The translations under genes were made by a program, and so were the position numbers. 7,064 bases of DNA from Thiomonas sp. (GTDB taxonomy: Bacteria > Pseudomonadota > Gammaproteobacteria > Burkholderiales > Burkholderiaceae): contig DAIAZB010000798.1 of NCBI GenBank assembly GCA_027443745.1, positions 1 through 7,064 on the forward strand, written 5' to 3'. The first letter of the stretch is position 1. Each line of letters starts with the position of its first letter. The notes below the pieces were generated by a model. It worked only from the letters and a program-made list of their open reading frames with translations. It was not told the origin of the DNA and did not search any database. Shown here one piece after another: positions 1 through 4,388 of the stretch.

Positions 1-15
1 ACCGAGGTGAATGGC

Positions 16-240
16 ATGAAGGCTGAATACGACCTGTCCAAGATGAAGTCACGTCGGAATCCGTATGCGTCAAAGCTCAAGAAGTCCGTGACCATGCGCC
101 TCTCCGAGGATGTGGTTCAGTACTTCAAAAGCATGGCCACCGAAGCAGGCGTCCCGTACCAGAGTCTCATCAATCTCTACCTCAGAGACTGCCTTGCGCA
201 GAATCGCAAGGTCGAGATCAAGTGGCCGAGTGCTGCCTAA
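16..240 (+). CDS. brnA: BrnA-type ribbon-helix-helix antitoxin
   Basis: This 74-residue protein matches the BrnA/CopG-like antitoxin family. These proteins bind and neutralise a BrnT-type RNase toxin and repress their own operon as DNA-binding dimers. The N-terminus MKAEYDLSK and the basic stretch through residue 23 are typical. The ribbon-helix-helix core runs from about residue 23 (KKSVTMRLSEDVV) to residue 60, with the conserved GVPYQSLINLYLRDC segment at 45-59. The ATG at 16 is preferred over the in-frame GTG at 7 because GAGGTGA at 4-10 sits five bases before it and the family usually starts with MKAEYD. The toxin gene should lie just left of the window and its end may overlap the first bases, but it cannot be seen. 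The stop codon TAA (238-240) lies inside the left core of a candidate attC site, so this looks like the gene of an integron cassette. Confidence 0.9.
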   Translation: MKAEYDLSKMKSRRNPYASKLKKSVTMRLSEDVVQYFKSMATEAGVPYQSLINLYLRDCLAQNRKVEIKWPSAA

Positions 241-294
241 CCCGGCGGTCAAGCGGGACTGCGCAAAAGCGCGCAGCCCCTTCCTTTGCTGGGC
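235..294 (+). other. Candidate attC recombination site 1 (after brnA)
   Basis: The site is 60 bases, the common length for attC. The left core GCCTAAC (235-241) is a perfect RYYYAAC. The arms AAGCGGGACTGCGC (251-264) and GCGCAGCCCCTT (271-282) pair over about 12 bp with extra bases at 254 and 258 on the left arm, as expected of the extrahelical bases of attC. The right core GCTGGGC (288-294) differs from GTTGGGC at one base. It includes the brnA stop codon. It has no T-run, so a plain terminator is less likely. Confidence 0.62.
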
Positions 295-334
295 AGCGCA
301 AAGCGAGTATGCGGCGCTCGGCGCGTAAGGTTGC

Positions 335-739
335 CTAGGCCTTGAACGGGTTGAGCAGCGGTACGCCAAAAGCTTTGAAGTCAGCCACGTTTCTGGTCAC
401 AACCGTCAGACCGTGAATCTTCGCTGTTGCGGCGATCATGGCATTCTCATACACCGTGTCGGACTTTCGATGCATGAGCTGGGCCCAAGCTCTGAAGGCC
501 GCTGTGTCCATCGGAAGCACGTTGTACGAAGTGGCCACCATCTCCAACCACGCTTCAATTTCTGCGGCCTTCGCCTCGTCCTGCTCGCGAGTCAGTTCAA
601 TGTCAACCTGAATCTCGCCTATGGTCACCGCAGAGAGGTGAAGTTGCATGTCCTCGAGACCTGCAAACCATGCCAGCACGGCGCGATGCGGCTTCGGCTT
701 GCGAAGCTCGGAAACGACGTTGGTGTCAAGCAGGTACAT
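335..739 (-). CDS. vapC: VapC-family PIN-domain toxin with altered active site
   Basis: This is a 134-residue PIN-domain ribonuclease toxin of the VapC/FitB type. Members use a cluster of acidic residues to bind Mg2+ or Mn2+ and cleave RNA, and are held inactive by the antitoxin encoded just upstream. The first motif LLDTNVVSELRKP gives D5 and the second motif (TIGE) gives E42. The C-terminal VVTRNVADFKAFGVPLLNP carries T115 and D120. The third acid, normally Asp three residues before IAATA, is Asn here (N99, codon AAT). This single G-to-A change may weaken catalysis. The start is ATG at 739, preceded by AGGTGAG and four spacer bases; the GTG at 748 overlaps the antitoxin stop as GTGA and is the alternative start. 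The pair points left, opposite to the surrounding cassette genes. Confidence 0.92.
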   Translation of the reverse strand: MYLLDTNVVSELRKPKPHRAVLAWFAGLEDMQLHLSAVTIGEIQVDIELTREQDEAKAAEIEAWLEMVATSYNVLPMDTAAFRAWAQLMHRKSDTVYENAMIAATAKIHGLTVVTRNVADFKAFGVPLLNPFKA

Positions 740-744
740 CAAGC

Positions 745-1002
745 TCACCTTGCGGGGACTGGCGCGCGTCTGCGAGCGTGGCCTCGGCTTGGAAGGGCAA
801 GGTCGGCGCGCCCCTGGTCAGAGAGCAGGAGTTGCTTGAGCGAGGGTCGAGCCGCAGCCTTCAAGCGCCGCCACTCATCCACAGGAACAAGTACAGCCGC
901 CTCAGAACCCCTCTTCGTCACCATTTGCGGCCCTTCGGCCAAACAAGTCTCCAGAAACTCGCTGAACCGCGCCTTGGCGTCTTGGATGGGCCATGTCTGC
1001 AT
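745..1002 (-). CDS. Phd/YefM-family antitoxin of the VapC pair
   Basis: This 85-residue antitoxin belongs to the Phd/YefM family. Its N-terminal half forms a DNA-binding dimer that represses the operon, and its C-terminal tail wraps the toxin. The signature MQTWPIQDAKARFSEFLE (1-18), PQMVTKRG (29-36) and AAVLVPVDEWRRL (39-51) are all present. The tail from residue 57 (SLKQLLLSDQGRADL, then a basic Arg/Pro-rich end) is the typical toxin-binding part of FitB-like pairs. The ATG at 1002 is chosen because GGAG stands six bases before it and the family starts at MQTWPIQDAK; a GTG at 1014 would add four residues. Its end lies five bases before the vapC ATG, so the two are translated together. Two ACTAGT palindromes directly upstream are the likely operator. 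Confidence 0.92.
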   Translation of the reverse strand: MQTWPIQDAKARFSEFLETCLAEGPQMVTKRGSEAAVLVPVDEWRRLKAAARPSLKQLLLSDQGRADLALPSRGHARRRAPVPAR

Positions 1003-1016
1003 AGGGTACTCCACAA

Positions 1017-1037
1017 TGACTAGTACGCTGACTAGTC
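1017..1037 (-). promoter_or_regulatory. Paired ACTAGT operator of the Phd/VapC operon
   Basis: TGACTAGT occurs twice in direct repeat (1017-1024 and 1029-1036), so two palindromic ACTAGT hexamers lie 12 bases apart centre to centre. The right one extends to the perfect 8-base palindrome GACTAGTC (1030-1037). They start 15 bases upstream of the antitoxin ATG. Operators of YefM-YoeB are built from two palindromes sharing a hexamer core at the same spacing, which supports autoregulation here. No convincing -35/-10 pair was identified, so the promoter itself is not placed. Confidence 0.6.
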
Positions 1038-1059
1038 TACCATCAGCACGTGCAGCGTT

Positions 1060-1191
1060 GCCGACCCCTCACTCAAGCCGAGCCCCCAAGGCCGTATGCC
1101 CGGCTGGCGCAGCCGTCCGTGTCTAGTGTCTATCATCGTTTGTGCCGACCAGGCATACGGCTTTGGGGCCGGCTGAGATCAAGCGTTGACC
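1060..1191 (+). other. Candidate attC site 2: long imperfect palindrome
   Basis: CCCCAAGGCCGTATGCC (1084-1100) pairs with 1152-1168 in 16 of 17 positions. With small bulges the similarity extends outward through CTCAAGCCG (1072-1080) and its counterpart at 1171-1182. The ends look like degenerate attC cores: GCCGACC (1060-1066) on the left, and ATCAAGC followed by GTTGACC (1185-1191) on the right. At 132 bases it would be a long attC within the known range. The central loop contains a small hairpin CGGCTGGCGCAGCCG (1101-1115) and a 7-base tandem repeat GTGTCTA (1119-1132). An unrelated inverted-repeat element is the alternative. Confidence 0.5.
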
Positions 1192-1241
1192 GCAAACAGC
1201 AGACCGCCGGGGGCGCGTTCTGCAACAAGGGAGAAGAAACC

Positions 1242-1559
1242 ATGGCTGTTCTCGCTGTCTTTACATACGAGGTCAAACCAGGCCGGATGCAAGATTTCAT
1301 GGCGAAACTCGCACAGGCTGCTGGCCCCGAGTTCCAGAGCCCGGTTATGCCCCAGGGGGTGCGCCTGTTCCGCAACACCGTCCCTGGCCCCGACACTGGT
1401 ACGGTCATCTTGCAGATCGAGTACGCGGACATGGCCGCTTATGGGGCGCGGACGGCCTACGAGAATGGCAACGCGGAGTGGCGAGTGCTATTCGCCAGCC
1501 ACCCGGACTCACCGGAGGCGCTGCTCTCGGTCCAGTTGCTGACGGAACTGACCCCATAG
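1242..1559 (+). CDS. Small dimeric alpha/beta-barrel-like protein of unknown function
   Basis: The product has 105 residues. It begins with a beta strand (AVLAVFTYEVKPGRM, residues 2-16) that leads into a helix (QDFMAKLAQAA), followed by a second strand pair (GVRLFRNTVPGP, then GTVILQIEYADM, to about residue 65) and a helix rich in Ala and Tyr (AAYGARTAYENGNAEW). This beta-alpha-beta-beta-alpha pattern and length fit the dimeric alpha/beta-barrel (ferredoxin-like) proteins, a fold shared by antibiotic-biosynthesis monooxygenases, NIPSNAP proteins and several DUF families. No catalytic residue set can be named, so a monooxygenase role should not be assumed. There is no signal peptide or membrane segment. 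The ATG is preceded by AAGGGAGA (1227-1234). The gene lies between candidate attC sites 2 and 3, as a one-gene cassette would. Confidence 0.8.
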   Translation: MAVLAVFTYEVKPGRMQDFMAKLAQAAGPEFQSPVMPQGVRLFRNTVPGPDTGTVILQIEYADMAAYGARTAYENGNAEWRVLFASHPDSPEALLSVQLLTELTP

Positions 1560-1573
1560 CTTCACCCGTTGCA

Positions 1574-1655
1574 GCCTGACAAATCACTGCACCGGACGCC
1601 ATGCTTGCGATTGCTTCACTTGTGGCGTTCGCCTGTGCGTTTCACATATCGCATG
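1574..1655 (+). other. Candidate attC site 3, right half missing or decayed
   Basis: The left end GCCTGAC (1574-1580) is RYYYAAC with one change and follows the upstream stop codon by 14 bases. The block CACTGCACCGGACG (1585-1598) resembles the equivalent parts of site 4 (GGTTGCACCCGACG) and site 6 (GGTCGCACCCGAAC). GCGA (1607-1610) can pair with TCGC (1649-1652). A matching right arm and a clear GTTRRRY core are absent; sequence turns abruptly AT-rich from about 1656, where they would be expected. GTTACAA (1658-1664) is a poor substitute. Confidence 0.45.
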
Positions 1656-1720
1656 ATGTTACAAATAATATGTATTTATAAAATATAAACGTGTATTTAA
1701 AGAGAAAAATTTAGAATTTT
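1656..1720 (+). promoter_or_regulatory. AT-rich island, possible promoter for the + strand genes
   Basis: By direct count, 1661-1720 has 8 G or C in 60 bases (13%), in sharp contrast to its GC-rich surroundings. It contains two -10-like TATAAA hexamers (1677-1682 and 1684-1689) and runs of A and T that would suit curvature or a nucleoid protein such as H-NS. No good -35 hexamer lies at 16-18 bases from either, so a specific promoter is not claimed. It lies directly upstream of the SnoaL-like gene and could drive it and the two hydrolase genes. Confidence 0.4.
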
Positions 1721-1743
1721 TGCGTCACACCAGTGAGGTCAGC

Positions 1744-2148
1744 ATGTTGAGCGACGAAGAGCAAATCCGCGCGCTTGTCCAAACATGGCAGTCTGCAACC
1801 AGCGCCGGCGATGTCGACACCGTGCTGGGCCTCATGACAGACGATGTCGTCTTTCTCGCGCCTGGTCGGCCGCCCATGCGAAAAGCAGAATTCGCCGAGC
1901 TATCTCGGGTGCCGGCCGGCAGCCAGCGCCCAAAGTTCGAGGGCATGTCGGAAATTCAGGAAATTCATGTCTCGGGGAACATGGCCTACTTGTGGACCAA
2001 ACTCTCCATCACCGTCATGCCACCAGGGGCGATCCAGCCGATCGAGCGCGCCGGGCATACGCTCACAGTCCTGCGGCGCGTCGGTGGCCAGTGGCTGCTG
2101 GCGCGAGACGCAAACCTCTTGTCGCCAGTCCAACATCCGAGCACGTGA
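1744..2148 (+). CDS. SnoaL/NTF2-like protein (YybH or SgcJ/EcaC type, DUF4440-like)
   Basis: The 134-residue protein has the cone-shaped NTF2-like fold pattern. A first helix pair (DEEQIRALVQTWQSATSAGD, about residues 4-23) is followed by the motif TVLGLMTDDVVFLAPGRPPM (26-45), and then by beta strands EIQEIHVSGNMAYLWTKLSITV and AGHTLTVLRRVGGQWLLARDANLL to the end. The last of these is a hallmark of the SgcJ/EcaC and YybH group. Such proteins bind or transform small molecules, but the substrates of this branch are mostly unknown and no function should be inferred. The ATG at 1744 is chosen because GAGG (1735-1738) lies five bases before it; a TTG at 1720 would extend into the AT-rich island. 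The stop is one base before the left core of candidate attC site 4, so this is a typical cassette layout. Confidence 0.9.
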   Translation: MLSDEEQIRALVQTWQSATSAGDVDTVLGLMTDDVVFLAPGRPPMRKAEFAELSRVPAGSQRPKFEGMSEIQEIHVSGNMAYLWTKLSITVMPPGAIQPIERAGHTLTVLRRVGGQWLLARDANLLSPVQHPST

Positions 2149-2149
2149 C

Positions 2150-2234
2150 GCCCAACCCTTGGTTGCACCCGACGTGCTACAGCGCGCCTCGCCCGCTTCC
2201 ACACGCGGGTGCCTTCAAATATTGAACGTCGTAC
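2150..2234 (+). other. Candidate attC site 4 (after the SnoaL-like gene)
   Basis: The left core GCCCAAC (2150-2156) is a perfect RYYYAAC one base after the stop codon. GCACCCGACGTG (2165-2176) pairs with CACGCGGGTGC (2202-2212) as an 11-bp stem, leaving only A2172 unpaired, like an attC extrahelical base. The right end TTGAAC followed by GTCGTAC (2228-2234) is a degenerate version of a GTTRRRY core. Length is 85 bases. Confidence 0.6.
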
Positions 2235-2265
2235 ATAGTGCTGCGCTGATTCGTGCGAGGCAAAG

Positions 2266-3081
2266 ATGCCAGTGCTCTTGAAGGGAAGTCTGCGAATCGA
2301 TCATACCGACGATGGGCAAGGGCAAGCGGTTGTCCTGATTCATAGCTCGGTGAGTGCCAACCGACAGTGGCGGGCGCTGACCGAGGTGTTGAAGGATCGC
2401 TACCGAGTCCTTGCCATCAACCTGTTCGGCTATGGGGAAACGACACCGTGGCCCGGCACCGCGCCGCAGTCGTTGTATGCACAAGCGCAGCTGGTCCTGG
2501 CGTTGTGTGAAGAACTGAACGCCCCCATCCATCTTGTCGGTCACTCCTTCGGTGGCTCGGTTGCGCTGAAGACCGCAGGACTTCTCGGGCCGCGCGTAGG
2601 CAGTTTGATCCTTGTTGAACCGAACCCCTTCTATCTGCTCAAGCAGGGCGGCCGTACGCAGGCGTTCTTGGAGTCTCGAAGCTTGCGCGATCACGTCAAG
2701 TGCTTCGGCGCGTTGGGTGATTGGGCGAAGGTCGCAGAGCGCTTTGCCGACTACTGCCTCGGAGATGGATCCTGGAGCACCATGCCGGAGAAGCGCAGAG
2801 CCGCGTTCGCGGACTCACTGCCACCGAACTTCTACGAGTGGGATGCCGTCATGGGTGAGGAAACCACTGTTGAGGAATGGAAGGAGCTGCCTGCGAGAAC
2901 GCTGGTGGTGAGTGACGCAGCGACCCGACTCCCTATTCGCGAGATCGTGGCAATATTGGCCAAGGCATGTCCTCACTGGACCTTTCACACCATCCCTGAG
3001 GGCGGACATATGGCCCCGCTCACCCGCCCGGAGCTCATCAATCCCGTCGTTCGTCAGTTCCTGGACGCTGGTGCCGCATGA
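2266..3081 (+). CDS. Alpha/beta hydrolase (AB_hydrolase_1 type)
   Basis: This is a 271-residue soluble alpha/beta-hydrolase-fold enzyme. The nucleophile elbow GHSFGG (92-97) gives Ser94 and GGHMAPLTRPE near the C-terminus gives His248. Asp217 in VVSDAATRLP, after the strand ARTLVVSD, is the likely acid. The oxyanion segment is VVLIHSSVSANRQW (22-35), with HSS where many members have HG. INLFGYGET (51-59) fills the place of the usual DxxGxGxS turn. A cap region rich in aromatic residues lies between about 120 and 200. Substrate cannot be told; esterase, lactonase or C-C hydrolase activity are all possible. There is no signal peptide. GAGG (2257-2260) stands five bases before the ATG. The gene follows candidate attC site 4 by 31 bases and is followed by site 5. 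Confidence 0.93.
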   Translation: MPVLLKGSLRIDHTDDGQGQAVVLIHSSVSANRQWRALTEVLKDRYRVLAINLFGYGETTPWPGTAPQSLYAQAQLVLALCEELNAPIHLVGHSFGGSVALKTAGLLGPRVGSLILVEPNPFYLLKQGGRTQAFLESRSLRDHVKCFGALGDWAKVAERFADYCLGDGSWSTMPEKRRAAFADSLPPNFYEWDAVMGEETTVEEWKELPARTLVVSDAATRLPIREIVAILAKACPHWTFHTIPEGGHMAPLTRPELINPVVRQFLDAGAA

Positions 3082-3093
3082 GAGGCATACGAT

Positions 3094-3224
3094 GCCCAGC
3101 AACGCGCCTGAGCGGACACACAACAGCGACACAGTAGCCTGCCTGGCGTGACGACAAACGGCACACAGTTGCATAAACTGCCCCCAGGAAATCATTTCGC
3201 TGGAGTCCGCAGAAGAACGAGGCC
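3094..3224 (+). other. Candidate attC site 5: nested imperfect hairpin
   Basis: The left core GCCCAGC (3094-3100) has one change from RYYYAAC, and CTGAGCGGAC (3108-3117) resembles an attC L box. Complementary blocks nest in order: GCGGAC 3112-3117 with GTCCGC 3205-3210, CAGCGA 3124-3129 with TCGCTG 3197-3202, CCTGG 3142-3146 with CCAGG 3184-3188, and CAGTT 3166-3170 with AACTG 3176-3180 at the tip. The right end AACGAGGC (3217-3224) looks like AACGTTAGGC lacking TT. The blocks are short, so this is the less certain of the long sites. Confidence 0.38.
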
Positions 3225-3227
3225 ATC

Positions 3228-3257
3228 ATGCGCAGATCATCGGGGGTTGGTCCATGA
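3228..3257 (+). CDS. Possible 9-codon leader peptide coupled to the second hydrolase
   Basis: An ATG at 3228 follows GAGG (3219-3222) at five bases, which is a better ribosome site than the hydrolase's own. It encodes MRRSSGVGP and stops with TGA (3255-3257) that overlaps the hydrolase ATG as ATGA. This geometry suits translational coupling by re-initiation. Short coupled frames of this kind are known to raise translation of integron cassette genes (ORF-11 in attI1). It may be a chance frame, since nine codons carry no family signal. Confidence 0.3.
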   Translation: MRRSSGVGP

Positions 3258-4156
3258 TCAAGAATGTTGAGTTTCCGTCCGAAGGGGCGACGCTTCGAGG
3301 ACTGCTGTTCTTGCCGGAGTCGCAGACCAAGAGGCTGCCGGTCGTCATCATGGCTCATGGAACGTCAGCCACGGTGACCATGGTGGCGGACAAATATGCG
3401 GAGGCGTTTTCCCGTGCCGGCCTGGCGGTTCTGCTCTACGACCACCGGAACTTCGGAAGGAGCGACGGCGAGCCACGCCAGGAGATCAATCCCTGGATTC
3501 AATGCCGAGGCTACCGTGATGCGGTGAACTTTGCCGCAAGACTGGACGAAATCGATCCCGAGCGAATCGCACTCTGGGGCGACAGCTACACCGGCGGCCA
3601 GGTCATCGTCGTCGGCGCGATCGAACAGCGAGTCAAGGCCATCGTCGCACAATGTCCGGTATTCGGTGCGGAGCCGCCAGCAGTCGAGCCGAGCAGGGCC
3701 AATTTCGACCACATCCAAGAGATCCTTTCGCGGGGTGATGTTCGTGGGTCACCCGAGACGACGGTGGGTCCCATGCCCGTTGTCTCCTTCGACCAAGTCG
3801 GCACGCCGTCGCTCCTCAAGCCGATCCAGGCGTTCCGCTGGTTCATCGACTACGGAGGCCGCGCTGGCACTCACTGGATCAACAGTGCCACGCGGGTGCT
3901 GCCGGCAACGAGCGTGCCTTACCACCCGGCGCTGTGCGCCCCCTTCGTCAAGGCGCCCACGCTGTTGATGGTCGCGCCCGAGGACGAGATGGTGCATGCC
4001 AGCTACTCGGTCGCCAGACAGGCCTACGAACTCATTCCTGGACCCAAACAGTGGTACGACATTGCTGGTGGGCATTTCGGGCTGCTCTACTGCCCAAGCG
4101 AGCTGTTCGATGAGGCAAGTCGCGTGCAAACCGAGTTTCTGACGAAATCGCTCTGA
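3254..4156 (+). CDS. Alpha/beta hydrolase, dienelactone hydrolase/YcjY-like
   Basis: This is a 300-residue serine hydrolase of the alpha/beta fold, near the YcjY/X-Pro-peptidase-like and dienelactone-hydrolase-like groups. Visible in order are an oxyanion segment VVIMAHGTSAT (30-40), YDHRNFGRSDGEPR (62-75), DPERIALWGDSYTGG (101-115) with nucleophile Ser111, a strand PTLLMVAPEDEMVH (235-248) that supplies the acid (Asp244 most likely), and AGGHFG (271-276) with His274. A long insertion between about 135 and 225 forms the cap. There is no signal peptide, so it should be cytoplasmic. The substrate is unknown. It shares little with the other hydrolase beyond the fold, so this is not a tandem duplication. 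The ATG at 3254 has GGGGG (3242-3246) upstream and may be coupled to a short leader frame. The stop lies five bases before candidate attC site 6. Confidence 0.93.
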   Translation: MIKNVEFPSEGATLRGLLFLPESQTKRLPVVIMAHGTSATVTMVADKYAEAFSRAGLAVLLYDHRNFGRSDGEPRQEINPWIQCRGYRDAVNFAARLDEIDPERIALWGDSYTGGQVIVVGAIEQRVKAIVAQCPVFGAEPPAVEPSRANFDHIQEILSRGDVRGSPETTVGPMPVVSFDQVGTPSLLKPIQAFRWFIDYGGRAGTHWINSATRVLPATSVPYHPALCAPFVKAPTLLMVAPEDEMVHASYSVARQAYELIPGPKQWYDIAGGHFGLLYCPSELFDEASRVQTEFLTKSL

Positions 4157-4161
4157 GCGAT

Positions 4162-4206
4162 GCCCAACCAGCGGTCGCACCCGAACCGGGTCACATTGCG
4201 TTCATG
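4162..4206 (+). other. Candidate attC site 6, short, at the right end of the array
   Basis: The left core GCCCAAC (4162-4168) is perfect and follows the hydrolase stop by five bases. GTCGCACCCG (4174-4183) pairs with CGGGTCAC (4187-4194) as an 8-bp stem with two bulged bases (4176 and 4178) around loop AAC. The right core GTTCATG (4200-4206) is degenerate. At 45 bases it is shorter than usual. Read on the - strand, GTTGGGC is a perfect GTTRRRY, so the orientation is not certain. The stop codon of the antitoxin on the other strand (4191-4193) lies inside it. Confidence 0.4.
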
Positions 4207-4388
4207 CGCGCGCGAACCTCCGACCAGATTGTCGCTCGCACGACCCAGGCGCGGAGTTCTGCCCGTCGGCGTAGCCGTTCCGAGGGCCAGGCCTCAGCAA
4301 CGGAATCTTTCTCGCCAGTCTCAAGGCTATGCATGAGGGCAGCAGCCACCGCGGAGCGCTCCTCGGCAGGGAGCCGAAACGCGGTCAC
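4191..4388 (-). CDS. Orphan Unstab_antitox-family antitoxin, possibly decayed
   Basis: The 65-residue product (TAFRLPAEERSAVAAALM at its start) matches the addiction-module antitoxin family that pairs with RelE/ParE-type toxins (Unstab_antitox, CHP02574-like). Family marks are LPAEERSAVAAAL, the acidic SLETGEKDSVAEAW, and the ending WSEVRARMNA. Residues between (RAWVVRATI) differ from the usual LRAG-T--(I/T)PW pattern, which suggests drift. The GTG start at 4388 overlaps the ureD stop as GTGA; an in-frame ATG at 4412 inside ureD gives about the usual family length (73 residues) and is the alternative. Neither has a clear ribosome site. The toxin should follow the antitoxin, but the next sequence is candidate attC site 6 and a convergent hydrolase gene. 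The gene is therefore an orphan and may be a remnant. Confidence 0.6.
   Translation of the reverse strand: MTAFRLPAEERSAVAAALMHSLETGEKDSVAEAWPSERLRRRAELRAWVVRATIWSEVRARMNAM

Larger units (their letters stand above)
1..4206 (+). mobile_element. Probable decayed integron gene-cassette array (right-hand part)
   Basis: Six gene units, each with its own ribosome binding site, are separated by imperfect palindromes that resemble attC sites at 235-294, 1060-1191, 1574-1655, 2150-2234, 3094-3224 and 4162-4206. In five units the + strand gene stops inside or within about 15 bases of the left core, as is usual in cassettes. The genes are unrelated in function and include toxin-antitoxin modules, which are common in sedentary arrays. 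Left cores are good (GCCTAAC, GCCCAAC twice, GCCCAGC, GCCTGAC), but the right cores deviate from GTTRRRY, so many sites may no longer recombine. The array continues past the left window edge. No integrase gene and no attI site are visible. The right boundary is placed at the last candidate attC, next to the chromosomal gene ureD. The array call is inference from structure. Confidence 0.62.

Noticed and set aside
259..276. Rho-independent terminator after brnA
   Set aside because: The stem CTGCGC/GCGCAG is GC-rich but no T-run follows; the attC reading explains more of the surrounding bases.
413..1126. Long + strand open frame opposite vapC and its antitoxin
   Set aside because: It lies antisense to two clearly recognised genes, crosses the operator and attC-like site 2, and has no family resemblance.
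1050..1241. Upstream extension of the barrel protein's frame
   Set aside because: The extension runs through the long palindrome; a good ribosome site and the family-like start MAVLAVFTY point to ATG 1242.
2215..2694. Minus-strand open frame across the start of the first hydrolase
   Set aside because: It is antisense to a well-supported hydrolase, has no recognised domain and no ribosome site.
2266..4156. Tandem duplication of one hydrolase gene
   Set aside because: The two proteins share only the fold and short catalytic motifs; their nucleophile elbows (GHSFGG and GDSYTGG) and caps are unrelated.
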